Part shown: positions 40,348 through 48,709 of the stretch, piece after piece | Position numbering within the stretch: the first letter of the stretch is position 1 | How the letters are laid out: each line of letters begins with the position of its first letter | Assembly (NCBI RefSeq): GCF_004187715.1 | Contig: NZ_QZWF01000001.1 | Span: 248,001-312,000, forward strand | From: Streptomyces sp. F001 | Lineage (GTDB): Bacteria > Actinomycetota > Actinomycetes > Streptomycetales > Streptomycetaceae | Direction: 5' to 3' | DNA: 64,000 nucleotides | Program-made: the position numbers and the translations under genes | Notes under the pieces: generated by a model | Databases searched by the model: none | Told to the model about the DNA's origin: nothing | Seen by the model: the letters and a program-made list of their open reading frames with translations, nothing else

Positions 40348-40433
40348 AACTCTCCTTTGCGTGGCGCGACGTTCGGACGTCAGGGCAACCCGACGGACCC
40401 CTGTTTCGACGGGGCGCCGGTTTTGCGCTGCAC

Positions 40434-40462
40434 ACGTTATCGATAATGATTCCCATTGTCAT
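40434..40462 (-). promoter_or_regulatory. putative promoter of the ten-gene operon
   Basis: Reading leftward, ATGACA (40457-40462) and TAACGT (40434-40439) are separated by 17 bp, a reasonable sigma-70-type promoter. The Zur-like box covers the -35 hexamer and most of the spacer. It lies about 90 bases before the ATP-grasp start. Confidence 0.45.
40447..40461. promoter_or_regulatory. Zur-like box shared by the operon and the divergent peptidase gene
   Basis: Plus strand TGATTCCCATTGTCA; reverse complement TGACAATGGGAATCA. It keeps the outer TGA...TCA and the AATG core of the actinobacterial Zur palindrome (compare the perfect site at 42002-42016). A wider, one-mismatch inverted repeat GATAATG-N5-CATTGTC spans 40442-40460. 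The box is 99 bases from the leftward start and 31 bases from the rightward GTG. Zinc-dependent repression is inferred. Confidence 0.55.
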
Positions 40463-40492
40463 CTGATCATCGAGAGTTTTCCGGAGAGACTC

Positions 40493-41977
40493 GTGACCCC
40501 TCCCCCACGCCGCACCGCCCTGCTGTGCGCCCTCGCGGCCGGCGCCGCGACGCTCCTCCCCACGACACCGGCACCGGCCGCCACCCCCACCCTCCGCTTC
40601 GGCGCCTGCCCCGACTCCGTACCGGCCCCGCCCGCCCCGGACCGCGTCGAGTGCGGCAGCGTGACGGTGCCGCTCGACTGGAACCGTCCCCGAGGGCCAC
40701 GCATGGAGATAGCCGTCTCCCGGGTTCCCGCCTCCGGCACGCCGTCCGAACGGCGCGGCATCCTGCTGGTGAACCCGGGCGGCCCCGGCGGTTCCGGACT
40801 GCCGTACGCGGTGACCAAGCGGGCCAGACTGCCGGAGAGCGTCCGGCGTTCGTACGACGTCATCGGCTTCGATCCACGCGGAGTCGGCGCGAGCGCCCCC
40901 GTCGACTGCGGCCCGATGGGCGGTCTCTTCGACAGTCCGGGCGCGGATCCCGTGCCGGTCGGACCGCAGACGGAACGCACCTACCTCTCCTCGCTCCGCG
41001 AGCTGGCCGACGACTGCGCGACGGGCGCGAACGGCACACTGCCGTACATGTCGACAGAGCAGACCGCGCACGACATGGATGCGATCCGCTCCGCGCTGGG
41101 CGAGCCGTCGACGGGCTTCCTCGGCGTCTCGTACGGCAGTTACCTCGGCGCGGCGTACGCAGCCCGGTTCCCGCACCGCGTGGGCCGCATGGTGCTCGAC
41201 AGCGTGGTCGGACCGTGGGACTGGTACGACTTCGATGTCGTCCAGAGCCGCGCGCTGCTGCGTCAGCGCGACACCTTCTTCGCATGGACGGCCGCCCACG
41301 CGGACCGCTTCGGCCTCGGTGGCCGTGCGGGCGCGGTGCGGGAGGCGTATCTGCGGGTCCGGCAAGGACTCGCGGACAACCCGGTGGAGGGCGTCGGTGC
41401 GGCGGAGTTCGACCGCGCCGTGTACCGCGCACTGGGGCGTACCGAACGCTGGGCGGGCCTCGCCGACGCCCTGCGCGCTCACCTGCGGGAAGGCACCGTT
41501 GCGGGCCTGCGCCCCGCCTCCCCCTTCGACAGTCCCGCATCACGCAACTACGAGGCGGCGAACCGCGTCGTCAAGTGCGCCGACGGCCCCGGCCCCGACC
41601 CCGCCCGGATCCTGGCGGACATCCGCCGCACCCGCCGTATCGACGCCCAGCCATTGCTGAGCGGGATGGAGGCGTCCACGTGCGCCCACTGGCACCACCG
41701 GCCCGCCCACCGCACACCGCTCGGCAGCCCCGACGCGCCCCCGGCCCTGCTGGTGGCCTCGGCGCACGACCCCGTCACACCGATCGAGGGGGCCCGCGAG
41801 CTCCGGCGACTCCTGCCCGGTTCGCGTTTGGTCACGCTGGAGAACGACTACTCGCACGGTGTGTTCGCCAGCAGGGGCAACGCCTGCGTGGACGACACGG
41901 TGGCCGCGTACCTCATCGACGGCACCGCGCCGGCGGCCGATGTGCGCTGCGCGGGGCCGGGCCTGCCCACGGCCTGA
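40493..41977 (+). CDS. secreted alpha/beta hydrolase, tripeptidyl aminopeptidase (SlpD/SlpE) family
   Basis: GTG at 40493 with ggagag eight bases upstream. TPPPRRTALLCALAAGAATL LPTTPAPA is a Sec signal peptide. The mature S33-type hydrolase has VECGSVTVPLDWNRPRGPRM, ILLVNPGGPGGSGLPYAVTK (oxyanion loop), YDVIGFDPRGVGASAPVDCG, GFLGVSYGSYLGAAYAARFP (nucleophile Ser in GVSYGS), LLVASAHDPVTPIEGARELR (Asp) and LENDYSHGVFASRGNACVDD (His). 494 residues, undamaged. The family removes short peptides from protein N termini outside the cell. Sharing the Zur-like box with the leftward operon suggests zinc-controlled expression, perhaps to free metal-binding peptides or to mature a component. Confidence 0.88.
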   Translation: MTPPPRRTALLCALAAGAATLLPTTPAPAATPTLRFGACPDSVPAPPAPDRVECGSVTVPLDWNRPRGPRMEIAVSRVPASGTPSERRGILLVNPGGPGGSGLPYAVTKRARLPESVRRSYDVIGFDPRGVGASAPVDCGPMGGLFDSPGADPVPVGPQTERTYLSSLRELADDCATGANGTLPYMSTEQTAHDMDAIRSALGEPSTGFLGVSYGSYLGAAYAARFPHRVGRMVLDSVVGPWDWYDFDVVQSRALLRQRDTFFAWTAAHADRFGLGGRAGAVREAYLRVRQGLADNPVEGVGAAEFDRAVYRALGRTERWAGLADALRAHLREGTVAGLRPASPFDSPASRNYEAANRVVKCADGPGPDPARILADIRRTRRIDAQPLLSGMEASTCAHWHHRPAHRTPLGSPDAPPALLVASAHDPVTPIEGARELRRLLPGSRLVTLENDYSHGVFASRGNACVDDTVAAYLIDGTAPAADVRCAGPGLPTA

Positions 41978-42001
41978 CGACACACCACGGGCAGGCCTAT
42001 A

Positions 42002-42016
42002 TGAAAACGATTTTCA
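42002..42016. promoter_or_regulatory. perfect Zur-type palindrome
   Basis: TGAAAACGATTTTCA: arms TGAAAA and TTTTCA are exactly complementary around CGA. This matches the 15-bp core recognised by Zur in Streptomyces and relatives. It lies 115 bases before the acetyltransferase start at 42132 and 25 bases after the stop of the preceding peptidase gene. It is not the iron-type DmdR box (TTAGGTTAGGCT-like). Confidence 0.75.
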
Positions 42017-42131
42017 CCTGACTGGTAGGGTGAACCGTCCGAGCCGGAGCGTCCGCGCCGTCGCCGCGCGGACGCTCCGCCCTTCTCTCATGCACGAAGG
42101 CCACAGAAGCCGGAGAACAGGAGCTTTCCCC

Positions 42132-42689
42132 GTGAGCGAGACCGAGCACCGCGAGTACACGGTGCGCCCCGCGACCCCGGCCGACGTGGACAGTGCACGG
42201 CGCGTCATGCTCGACACCTTCTACCGGGAGTTCGGATACGGTTACGTGCCCCAGTGGCACGGCGACGTGATGGACATCGAGGGCACGTACCTGGACGACC
42301 CTCGCCATCTGCTCCTCGTCGCGGTCCGCGACGGCGAGGTGGTCGCCACAACCGGTGTGCGCTCCGCGGGCCCCGCCCACCCGCCGCATCCGCGCCATCT
42401 GGCCGAGCGCTACCCGTCGGGTACGACCGCCCAACTGGTCCGCGTCTACGTCCACCCGGACCACCGACGGCGCGGACTCGCCCGCACCCTGGTCGACACC
42501 GCCTGCGACTTCATCGCCGCCACTCCCGGCTACGAGCGCATCTATCTGCACACCAACGTCGACGTCGAGGGCGCGGAGGCCTTCTGGCGCGGGCTGGCCA
42601 AGGAGATCTTCGACGCCCGCACCACCGGCGAGCACGGCCCGGGAGTGGCCACGGTCCACTTCGAGATCCCGGTTCCGGTGGGCAGGTGA
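42132..42689 (+). CDS. GNAT-family N-acetyltransferase under a Zur box
   Basis: GTG at 42132 with caggag ten bases upstream gives SETEHREYTVRPATPADVDS. The GNAT core is DPRHLLLVAVRDGEVVATTG, AQLVRVYVHPDHRRRGLART (acetyl-CoA binding motif A, HRRRGLA), LVDTACDFIAATPGYERIYL and HTNVDVEGAEAFWRGLAKEI. 185 residues, undamaged. Substrate unknown. The perfect Zur palindrome upstream and the adjacent candidate metallophore operon suggest it acts on, or protects against, that product. It could instead be a stress-type acetyltransferase. Confidence 0.85.
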   Translation: MSETEHREYTVRPATPADVDSARRVMLDTFYREFGYGYVPQWHGDVMDIEGTYLDDPRHLLLVAVRDGEVVATTGVRSAGPAHPPHPRHLAERYPSGTTAQLVRVYVHPDHRRRGLARTLVDTACDFIAATPGYERIYLHTNVDVEGAEAFWRGLAKEIFDARTTGEHGPGVATVHFEIPVPVGR

Positions 42690-42779
42690 TCAGTGGGCGT
42701 CGTGGCTCTCCCATGAGGATCCGCGGGTCTTCCGCGACCGCGGGGTCGGCACCGAGCAGGGGCTGCGCCGTGACCGTAC

Positions 42780-42810
42780 GGGGCGGTGCCCGCCTTGCGG
42801 ACCCCGCCCC
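42780..42810. terminator. hairpin between convergent acetyltransferase and RidA genes
   Basis: GGGGCGG at 42780-42786 pairs with CCGCCCC at 42804-42810 across a 17-nt loop. It sits in the 147-base gap between the two convergent stops. Likely bidirectional terminator. Confidence 0.45.
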
Positions 42811-42836
42811 GATACGTCTCGGCCGATCTTCAGCCC

Positions 42837-43478
42837 TCAGCGCTTCCGGTACGCCGCGGTGACCTCGACCTCCACCAGCCAGCCCTTGACGGCCAGCGAG
42901 GCGACCTCCATCGTGGCGCGCGCCGGGCGGGCCTTGTTGGCGAGCAGCGGCGGCTTCGGGGCGGACGTGCCCATGGGCACCGGCACGACCTGATGCGTGG
43001 TCAGGTCGATGTTGGCGAAATACTGCCGGTACGCACGGTTCCATCCCGCGTAGTCGGCGGTCTCCGCGCCGGGCGGCTTCATCAGGTAGCACTTCATCGT
43101 GATGACGTCGGCCGGGCTGAGTCCCGCGGCCTCCAGGTTGGTCTTGATGTTGCGCAGCACGACGAGCGCCTGCGCCTCGGTGATCGTGACGCCGGTCGCG
43201 CCCTCGGTGAGGGACGGGTCGGTGTAGTACTCCGGAGTCCCTGGCGGCGCTGCCGGGTTGAGGGCGGACGGCCCGAGCCCGCTGCTCTGGTACGCGGCCA
43301 CTTCGCCGCCCGTCGCCACGCCGTTCGCGATGGCCGGGTTGGACTGGCCGTCGGGCAGCATGACGCGCACCTCCTTCGGGCCGGGCCACCAGCCCCGGGC
43401 GTCGGCGAGCGCGGTGCCGCCCGTGAGGAGCGAGGCGGTCAGGGCCGTACCGATGACAGCCTTCGTACGCCGGTTCAT
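42837..43478 (-). CDS. exported RidA/YjgF-family imine deaminase-like protein
   Basis: ATG at 43478 overlaps the amine oxidase stop (ATGA). MNRRTKAVIGTALTASLLTG GTALA is a clear Sec signal peptide. The mature part has ANGVATGGEVAAYQSSGLGP, TITEAQALVVLRNIKTNLEA, AGLSPADVITMKCYLMKP and ATMEVASLAVKGWLVEVEVT, the RidA core with its C-terminal E-x-E strand. 213 residues, longer than the usual cytoplasmic 130 because of the signal and an inserted loop. RidA hydrolyses reactive enamine/imine intermediates. Coupling to an exported amine oxidase suggests it clears the imine that enzyme makes. Confidence 0.88.
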   Translation of the reverse strand: MNRRTKAVIGTALTASLLTGGTALADARGWWPGPKEVRVMLPDGQSNPAIANGVATGGEVAAYQSSGLGPSALNPAAPPGTPEYYTDPSLTEGATGVTITEAQALVVLRNIKTNLEAAGLSPADVITMKCYLMKPPGAETADYAGWNRAYRQYFANIDLTTHQVVPVPMGTSAPKPPLLANKARPARATMEVASLAVKGWLVEVEVTAAYRKR

Positions 43479-45085
43479 GCGGCCATCACCCTCTCGTGGA
43501 TGTCGGTCACGACCTTGCGGGCCGAACTGAACGCGCCGTGCTGCCAGGCGATGACGTGGCTGAGCCAGTCGCCGGCGAAGTACACGTGTCCGGCGGGCTG
43601 GTTGAGGAGCTTGTACTCGGGGCCGTACTGCGAGGGCCAGCCGACCCAGCCGCCCTCGATGTGCGGGGTGCGGTGCCAGGCCACGCTGAAGGAGTTGGCG
43701 AGTTCCGTGCGGTACTTCTCGCCGTGGATCTTCACACCGCGGCTCACCGCCCGCGCGAGCCGCTCCTCGTGCGGCAGGGCGCTGTACGCGAGGGCGTTGG
43801 CGCCGAAGTTGTAGTAGCCGATGAGGGTGCCGCGGCGGCCGAAGTAGCCGTAGGACGGGTACCAGATGGTGGCCAGGTCCGTGTCGGTGGGCGTGATCCC
43901 GCCGTAGATGTGCTCGTCGGTCTCCCACCAGCGGCTGCGGTACTCCAGGCCGATCTTGCCGACGGGTGTCGAGACGGGGTACTTCAGCGCGGCGGTGACG
44001 TCCGTGCCGAGGTTGTGCTTGATGCGGGCCATGACCATGGGCGGTACGGCGGCCACGACGAAGTCGGCGTGCCGGGTGCGGGTGCGGCCCTGGGCGTCCT
44101 TGTAGGTGACGTCGGCGCCGTCGGCCAGGTTCTTGACCTCCAGCACTTCGGCGCCGTACGTGATCCGGTCCCGCCCGATCGCCTCGGCCAGGGCGTACGG
44201 GATGGCGTCCATGCCGCCGACCGGCTGGAACATGAGCATGGCCTGGTCGTAGCCGAGTTCGAAGGAGAAGCGCTGCCCGACGCCGCTCGCGATGACGTCC
44301 GACAGCGAGGGCACCGGCCCCAGCACCGTGCCCTCCTCGAACGCTGCGCCCGGTTCGACGGAGTAGCCGCGCCGGTCGGTGCCGGTGTAGGCGTAGCCGT
44401 CCGCCTTGCCCTTGATGGCGCCGAAGTTCTGCAGGAAGGCGATCAGCCGCTCCTTGTCGGCGGCGGTGAGCTGTGCGTCCAGGGCGCCCTGGTCGGTGGC
44501 CTTGGCGAGCAGTTCGGAGACGTAGCCGTAGACGTCGGCCTTCGCGGTGCGCCAGCGGATCGGCTGTCCGGCGAGGGCGGGGCTGTTCTCGTGGTAGATG
44601 TACGCGTTGGCGTTCTGGTTGGTGAACACCTCGACGGGGACGCCGAGTTCACGGCAGTACTCGAGCGTGACGTGCGACTGGGGCAGCCGGGCGGGCCCGG
44701 CGTTCATGTACTGGCCCTTGGAGAACGACGCGGTCTGTTTCCGGCCGTCCAGGTCGGTCAGGGTCGTGCCGCCGCGCACGGTCCAGTTGCGGCCGCCGGG
44801 CCTGTCCTTCGCCTCCAGGATCCGGCAGTCGTAGCCGGCCTTGCCGAGTTCGTAGGCGGTGGCCAGGCCGGCGATGCCGCCGCCGAGCACCAGGACCTTC
44901 CTGGCACTGCGCCCGCTGAGCGCGAAGTCGCTCTTGCGCGGTGCCCGGTACTCCGCGGCCCGTACGTCCGGCACCGGTGCGAGGCCCAGCGCGCCCATCG
45001 CCGAATAGAGCACTCCCGCGCCGCCCGCGATCCCGACGGAACGCAGGAAGTCGCGCCGAGATGCCGTGGATCTCTCCGCAGCCAT
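43475..45085 (-). CDS. Tat-exported flavin monoamine/L-amino acid oxidase
   Basis: ATG at 45085 is chosen for its ribosome site (gaggagtgg) over an upstream ATG at 45142. MAAERSTASRRDFLRSVGIA GGAGVLYSAMG is a twin-arginine signal (SRRDFL). FAD-binding: KVLVLGGGIAGLATAYELGK and CRILEAKDRPGGRNWTVRGG; substrate/FAD C-terminal part: PVGKIGLEYRSRWWETDEHI, EGGWVGWPSQYGPEYKLLNQ and GHVYFAGDWLSHVIAWQHGA. 536 residues. Folded, FAD-loaded export by Tat is expected. It oxidises an amine or amino acid to an imine, giving hydrogen peroxide. Followed directly by the exported RidA gene. Confidence 0.9.
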   Translation of the reverse strand: MAAERSTASRRDFLRSVGIAGGAGVLYSAMGALGLAPVPDVRAAEYRAPRKSDFALSGRSARKVLVLGGGIAGLATAYELGKAGYDCRILEAKDRPGGRNWTVRGGTTLTDLDGRKQTASFSKGQYMNAGPARLPQSHVTLEYCRELGVPVEVFTNQNANAYIYHENSPALAGQPIRWRTAKADVYGYVSELLAKATDQGALDAQLTAADKERLIAFLQNFGAIKGKADGYAYTGTDRRGYSVEPGAAFEEGTVLGPVPSLSDVIASGVGQRFSFELGYDQAMLMFQPVGGMDAIPYALAEAIGRDRITYGAEVLEVKNLADGADVTYKDAQGRTRTRHADFVVAAVPPMVMARIKHNLGTDVTAALKYPVSTPVGKIGLEYRSRWWETDEHIYGGITPTDTDLATIWYPSYGYFGRRGTLIGYYNFGANALAYSALPHEERLARAVSRGVKIHGEKYRTELANSFSVAWHRTPHIEGGWVGWPSQYGPEYKLLNQPAGHVYFAGDWLSHVIAWQHGAFSSARKVVTDIHERVMAA

Positions 45086-45328
45086 CCACTCCTCCTCACC
45101 CGCGCCCGTGATGCGGGCGCGGCGTCCGATCAACCCGGTCACGTGGGGGGTGAGTTGTTGCCGATGAGACCGGAGGTGCGAGATGAGCCTCGGTCAGGAG
45201 TGTTACGTCGCCATACCGATGACGTATCCGTGACATGAGCATGCGAGCGACAGGTGCATGCGCCCGGTCATGCCATGGGGACCGGCGTGGTGGTGCGTGC
45301 GATCCGGCCGAGCGGGCACTCGGTGGGC

Positions 45329-45775
45329 ATGACCGAGGGCACAGCGGCGGCGCACGGGCAGGGACGGAGCGGACACCGGTCGGTGCCGCACACGGCGGAC
45401 GTGCGCATCGAGGCGTGGGGAGCGAGCCGGGAGCGCTGCCTGGTGGAGGCCGTCCTGGGGATGGTGGAGGGCTTCGCCGACGTCTCCGGTGCGCGGCCCA
45501 GCGGCGAGGCCCGGCTGCGGCTCGCCGAAGGGAATGACGAGGACCTTCTGACCGCGCTGCTGGACGAGGTCGTTTTCCGGCTGGAGGTGTACGGCGAGGT
45601 TCCCGTCGGCCTGGAGGTCGAGGCGTCGGACGGCGGCCTCGATGTCCGGATGGCGGTGGCCCACCTCGGGGCGGTGGAGGTCACCGGTGCAGCGCCGAAG
45701 GGCGTGTCGTGGGAGGACCTGCACATCGGGCCCGGTCCGGACGGCTGGTCCTGCGCGGTCACCGTCGATGTGTGA
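45329..45775 (+). CDS. archease
   Basis: ATG at 45329 gives MTEGTAAAHGQGRSG, then HRSVPHTADVRIEAWGASRE, RCLVEAVLGMVEGFADVSGA, DEDLLTALLDEVVFRLEVYG, EVPVGLEVEASDGGLDVRMA and APKGVSWEDLHIGPGPDGWS. The H-T-A-D motif, the conserved Asp and the strand-rich C-terminus identify archease, about 148 residues. Longer in-frame starts exist (from 45254). Archease accelerates RtcB guanylylation and multiple turnover. Its stop lies 12 bases from the stop of convergent rtcB, so the pair is genetically linked though not co-transcribed. Confidence 0.88.
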   Translation: MTEGTAAAHGQGRSGHRSVPHTADVRIEAWGASRERCLVEAVLGMVEGFADVSGARPSGEARLRLAEGNDEDLLTALLDEVVFRLEVYGEVPVGLEVEASDGGLDVRMAVAHLGAVEVTGAAPKGVSWEDLHIGPGPDGWSCAVTVDV

Positions 45776-45787
45776 CGCGCCGGGCGG

Positions 45788-47200
45788 TCACCCCTTGACC
45801 ACACCCAACGGAACCAGCCGGGCCACCGTGCGGGACAGTCCCGCGGCCTCGGTCGCCGCCACCACCGCGCTCACGTCCTTGTAGGCCTCGGGAGTCTCTT
45901 CGGCCAGACCCCGCCATGACTTCGGGCGTACGGCGATACCGGCCCGTTCCAGTCGGGCGCGCAGTTCCCGGCCCGTGACCGTGCGGGCGGCCCGGTGGCG
46001 GCTCAGGGTGCGGCCCGCGCCGTGGCAGGCGGAGTGGAACGCGTCGCCGACCGGCACACCCACGAGGACGTAGGAGGCCGTGCCCATGGTGCCGGGGATC
46101 AGCACCGGCTGACCGAAGTCCCGCAGGTCCTCGGGCAGTTCGGGGTGGCCGGGCGGGAAGGCGCGGGTGGCGCCCTTGCGGTGCACGCACAGCAGGCGCG
46201 GTGTCCCGTCCACCGTGTGTGTTTCGATCTTGGCGAGGTTGTGGGACACGTCGTACACCAGGGACAGCGGCACCCCTGCGACGCGGCGGAAGACCCCGCG
46301 TGCCGCATCGGACAGCAACTGGCGGTTCGCCCGGCCGTAGTTGGCGGCCGCGGCCATCGCGCCCAGATACGCCTGTCCCTCGGGGGAGTCGACCGGTGTG
46401 CAGGCCAGTTGGCGGTCGGGGACGGTGATGCCGTACCGGTTCATGGCGCGGTCCATCCTCCGGACGTGGTCGGTACAGATCTGGTGCCCGAGGCCGCGCG
46501 AACCGCAGTGGATCATCACGCACACCTGGCCGCGGGCGAGCCCGAAGGCGGTGGCGACCGGTTCGTCGTACACCTCGGCGACCTCCTGGATCTCCAGGAA
46601 GTGGTTGGCGGAGCCAAGGCTGCCGACCTGCACCAGGCCCCGCTCCCTGGCCCGCTCGCTCACCTGCGTCACGTCGGCGTCCGCGACCGCCCCGCCATCC
46701 TCGCAGCGGGTCAGGTCGCGCTCCTGGCCGTGGCCCTGCTCGACGGCGTACCGGGAACCGCCCTGCAGGATCCGCTCCAGCTCCTGCTGCCCGCTCAGCT
46801 GCCACACCCCTCCCGGGCCCGCACCCCGCGGAATCCGCCGGCCCAGGCCATCCATGATCGCGGGCAGCATCCCCCGCAGCCCCTGCCGGTCGCAGTCGGC
46901 CGCCAGCAGCCGTACCCCGCAGGAGATGTCGAAGCCGACCCCGCCGGGCGAGACCACGCCGCCCGTGTCCACGGCGGTCGCCGCGACCCCACCGATGGGG
47001 AAGCCGTACCCCCAGTGGATGTCCGGCATGGCGTACGAGGCACCGACGATGCCCGGCAGCGTCGCTACGTTGGCCACCTGCTCCAGCGACTGCTCGGCAT
47101 CGCTCAGCAGGTCACGGGAGGCGAACACCACGCCGGGCACCCGCATCCCCGCGTGCGGGTCGATGCGGAAGCGGTAGGGGCGCTCCTCGACCAGTTCCAT
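45788..47200 (-). CDS. rtcB: RtcB-type RNA ligase
   Basis: ATG at 47200 gives [20 protein letters not shown], then [53 protein letters not shown] (metal site), [39 protein letters not shown] (metal His), [39 protein letters not shown] and [17 protein letters not shown] (guanylylated His). 470 residues, undamaged. RtcB joins RNA 2',3'-cyclic phosphate or 3'-phosphate ends to 5'-OH using GTP and Mn, acting in RNA repair. No rtcA or RtcR-type regulator is nearby. Confidence 0.95.
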   Translation of the reverse strand: MELVEERPYRFRIDPHAGMRVPGVVFASRDLLSDAEQSLEQVANVATLPGIVGASYAMPDIHWGYGFPIGGVAATAVDTGGVVSPGGVGFDISCGVRLLAADCDRQGLRGMLPAIMDGLGRRIPRGAGPGGVWQLSGQQELERILQGGSRYAVEQGHGQERDLTRCEDGGAVADADVTQVSERARERGLVQVGSLGSANHFLEIQEVAEVYDEPVATAFGLARGQVCVMIHCGSRGLGHQICTDHVRRMDRAMNRYGITVPDRQLACTPVDSPEGQAYLGAMAAAANYGRANRQLLSDAARGVFRRVAGVPLSLVYDVSHNLAKIETHTVDGTPRLLCVHRKGATRAFPPGHPELPEDLRDFGQPVLIPGTMGTASYVLVGVPVGDAFHSACHGAGRTLSRHRAARTVTGRELRARLERAGIAVRPKSWRGLAEETPEAYKDVSAVVAATEAAGLSRTVARLVPLGVVKG

Positions 47201-47259
47201 CGCTCGGTCTCCCTGACGCGAGAGTCAAACCCGTGAGTAACAGCTCGCGTGCACTCGTT

Positions 47260-47940
47260 TCACCCCGCACTGCCCGTGGCCGGCGGCGCGGGCACAGCCC
47301 GTGGGCCGTACAGCGCCTGGAGCACGTCGTCGTCGGTCAGCTGGTCGAAGTTCTCGTACCAGAGGCCCACGGCCATGAACGACTCGGGCCGGTGCAGGCA
47401 GACCACGTCGTCGGCCTCACCCCGCAGCAGCTCGACCGCCTCGGGGGAGCCCACCGGCACCGCCAGCACCACCCGCCCGGGCGCCTCGCGGCGTACCCGG
47501 CGCAGCGCGGCGCGGGCGGTCGCCCCGGTGGCCAGTCCGTCGTCGACGACGATCACGGTGCGGCCCTGCAGATCCGGGGCGGGACGGCCGCGCCGGTAGC
47601 GCTGTTCGCGCCGCTGCACCTCCTTGCGCTCCCGTTCCACGATCCCGGCGACGTCGGTTTCGCTCAGGCCCAGGCCGTCGAGGGTGCGTTCGTCGAACAG
47701 CGGAGGGTCGTCCCCGGCGATCGCCCCGACACCCAGCTCCTCCTGGAACGGCGCCCCGATCTTGCGGACGACCAGCACGTCCAGCGGCGCCTGAAGTACC
47801 TGCGCGACCTCGCGGGCGACCACGGCACCGCCGCGGGGCAGGGCGAGGACGACGGGGCGCGGGAGAGCCCCCTCCTCCCGCAGGATGCGCAGCCGCTCGG
47901 CCAGGTCCCGTCCGGCCTGTCTGCGATCACGGAACTGCAT
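47260..47940 (-). CDS. phosphoribosyltransferase-family protein
   Basis: ATG at 47940 gives MQFRDRRQAGRDLAERLRIL, VVLALPRGGAVVAREVAQVL, LDVLVVRKIGAPFQEELGVG and the PRPP loop TVIVVDDGLATGATARAALR. RRVRREAPGRVVLAVPVGSP and FMAVGLWYENFDQLTDDDVL complete the type I PRTase fold. 226 residues. The GAI..DD..L insertion is typical of actinobacterial stress-associated PRTase-like proteins found near Hsp20, universal-stress or alpha/beta-hydrolase genes. Substrate unknown. Confidence 0.88.
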   Translation of the reverse strand: MQFRDRRQAGRDLAERLRILREEGALPRPVVLALPRGGAVVAREVAQVLQAPLDVLVVRKIGAPFQEELGVGAIAGDDPPLFDERTLDGLGLSETDVAGIVERERKEVQRREQRYRRGRPAPDLQGRTVIVVDDGLATGATARAALRRVRREAPGRVVLAVPVGSPEAVELLRGEADDVVCLHRPESFMAVGLWYENFDQLTDDDVLQALYGPRAVPAPPATGSAG

Positions 47941-47980
47941 GCGCTGCCCTGCCTTTCTTCTCGGTCCTCAGCCTCTTCCT

Positions 47981-48451
47981 TCAGCCCTTGCCCCCGATGG
48001 AGATGCGGCGGCGCTTGGCTTCACCGGACTTGGGGAGGCGAATGCGCAGGACGCCGTCGTTCAGCTCGGCCTCGATCCTGTCGGCGTCGACGTCGGTCGG
48101 CAGGCTGGTGCGGTAGAAGAACCGGCCGCTACGGCGGGAGAGGACGCGGCCCTGGTCCTCGTCCTTCATTGCGCCGGAGATCCGCAGCTCATGATCGCCG
48201 ACGTCGACGGAGATGTTCTCCCGCGGAATGCCGGGCAGCTCGGCCCGCACCTCGTAGGCGTCCTCGGTCTCGTCCTCCTCGACCAACGGCACCCAGAGGC
48301 CGCCGCCCCACGCGGGGGCCGTCCGCTGTTCGAAGAGGCGGCCCATGTCGCGCCACAGGTTCTCGAACTCGGACAGCGGATCCCAGTCGAGCAGACCCCG
48401 TCGGCGCCATGCTTCCGGAGAGCCGCCGGTACGGTGCACTGGAAAATCCAC
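47981..48451 (-). CDS. Hsp20/alpha-crystallin small heat-shock protein
   Basis: GTG at 48451 with ribosome site ggaggt gives DFPVHRTGGSPEAWRRRG, LLDWDPLSEFENLWRDMGRL. The alpha-crystallin domain is EEDETEDAYEVRAELPGIPR, ENISVDVGDHELRISGAMKD, SGRFFYRTSLPTDVDADRIE and AELNDGVLRIRLPKSGEAKR, ending with the RISIGGKG tail (IxI-like). 156 residues. ATP-independent holdase for unfolding proteins. Same strand as the phosphoribosyltransferase gene, 40 bases upstream of it; probably co-transcribed. Confidence 0.93.
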   Translation of the reverse strand: MDFPVHRTGGSPEAWRRRGLLDWDPLSEFENLWRDMGRLFEQRTAPAWGGGLWVPLVEEDETEDAYEVRAELPGIPRENISVDVGDHELRISGAMKDEDQGRVLSRRSGRFFYRTSLPTDVDADRIEAELNDGVLRIRLPKSGEAKRRRISIGGKG

Positions 48452-48709
48452 GACGCACCTCCGTTCTCCACCTGACCTGGTACGGGTATCCGCCGCCCGA
48501 GCGTCCACACGTCCCTGCCCGGCCGGTGTCGGACCGGCAGCGGGAGACCGTCCTCGCCGGTGGCACGATTCCGGCCCTCGCCCGGCGCAGCCGGTCGGCA
48601 TGACCGGCCGCCCCAGGGATACGCCGGGGCGCATGACCGACAGCGACCCTCGCCGTCAAGGCGCCCCTGCCGTCACCGGGGGATCTGCTCCTGCCCTAAC
48701 CTGAGGCAC

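Noticed and set aside
40442-40460. Ferric-uptake (Fur) box reading of GATAATG-N5-CATTGTC
   Set aside because: Streptomyces iron genes use DmdR1/IdeR boxes (TTAGGTTAGGCT-like). The neighbouring perfect TGAAAA-CGA-TTTTCA site fits Zur, so zinc is preferred, though Fur-family cross-recognition is not excluded.
43496-45238. 580-codon plus-strand open frame
   Set aside because: Antisense to the flavin amine oxidase gene, with no recognisable domain.
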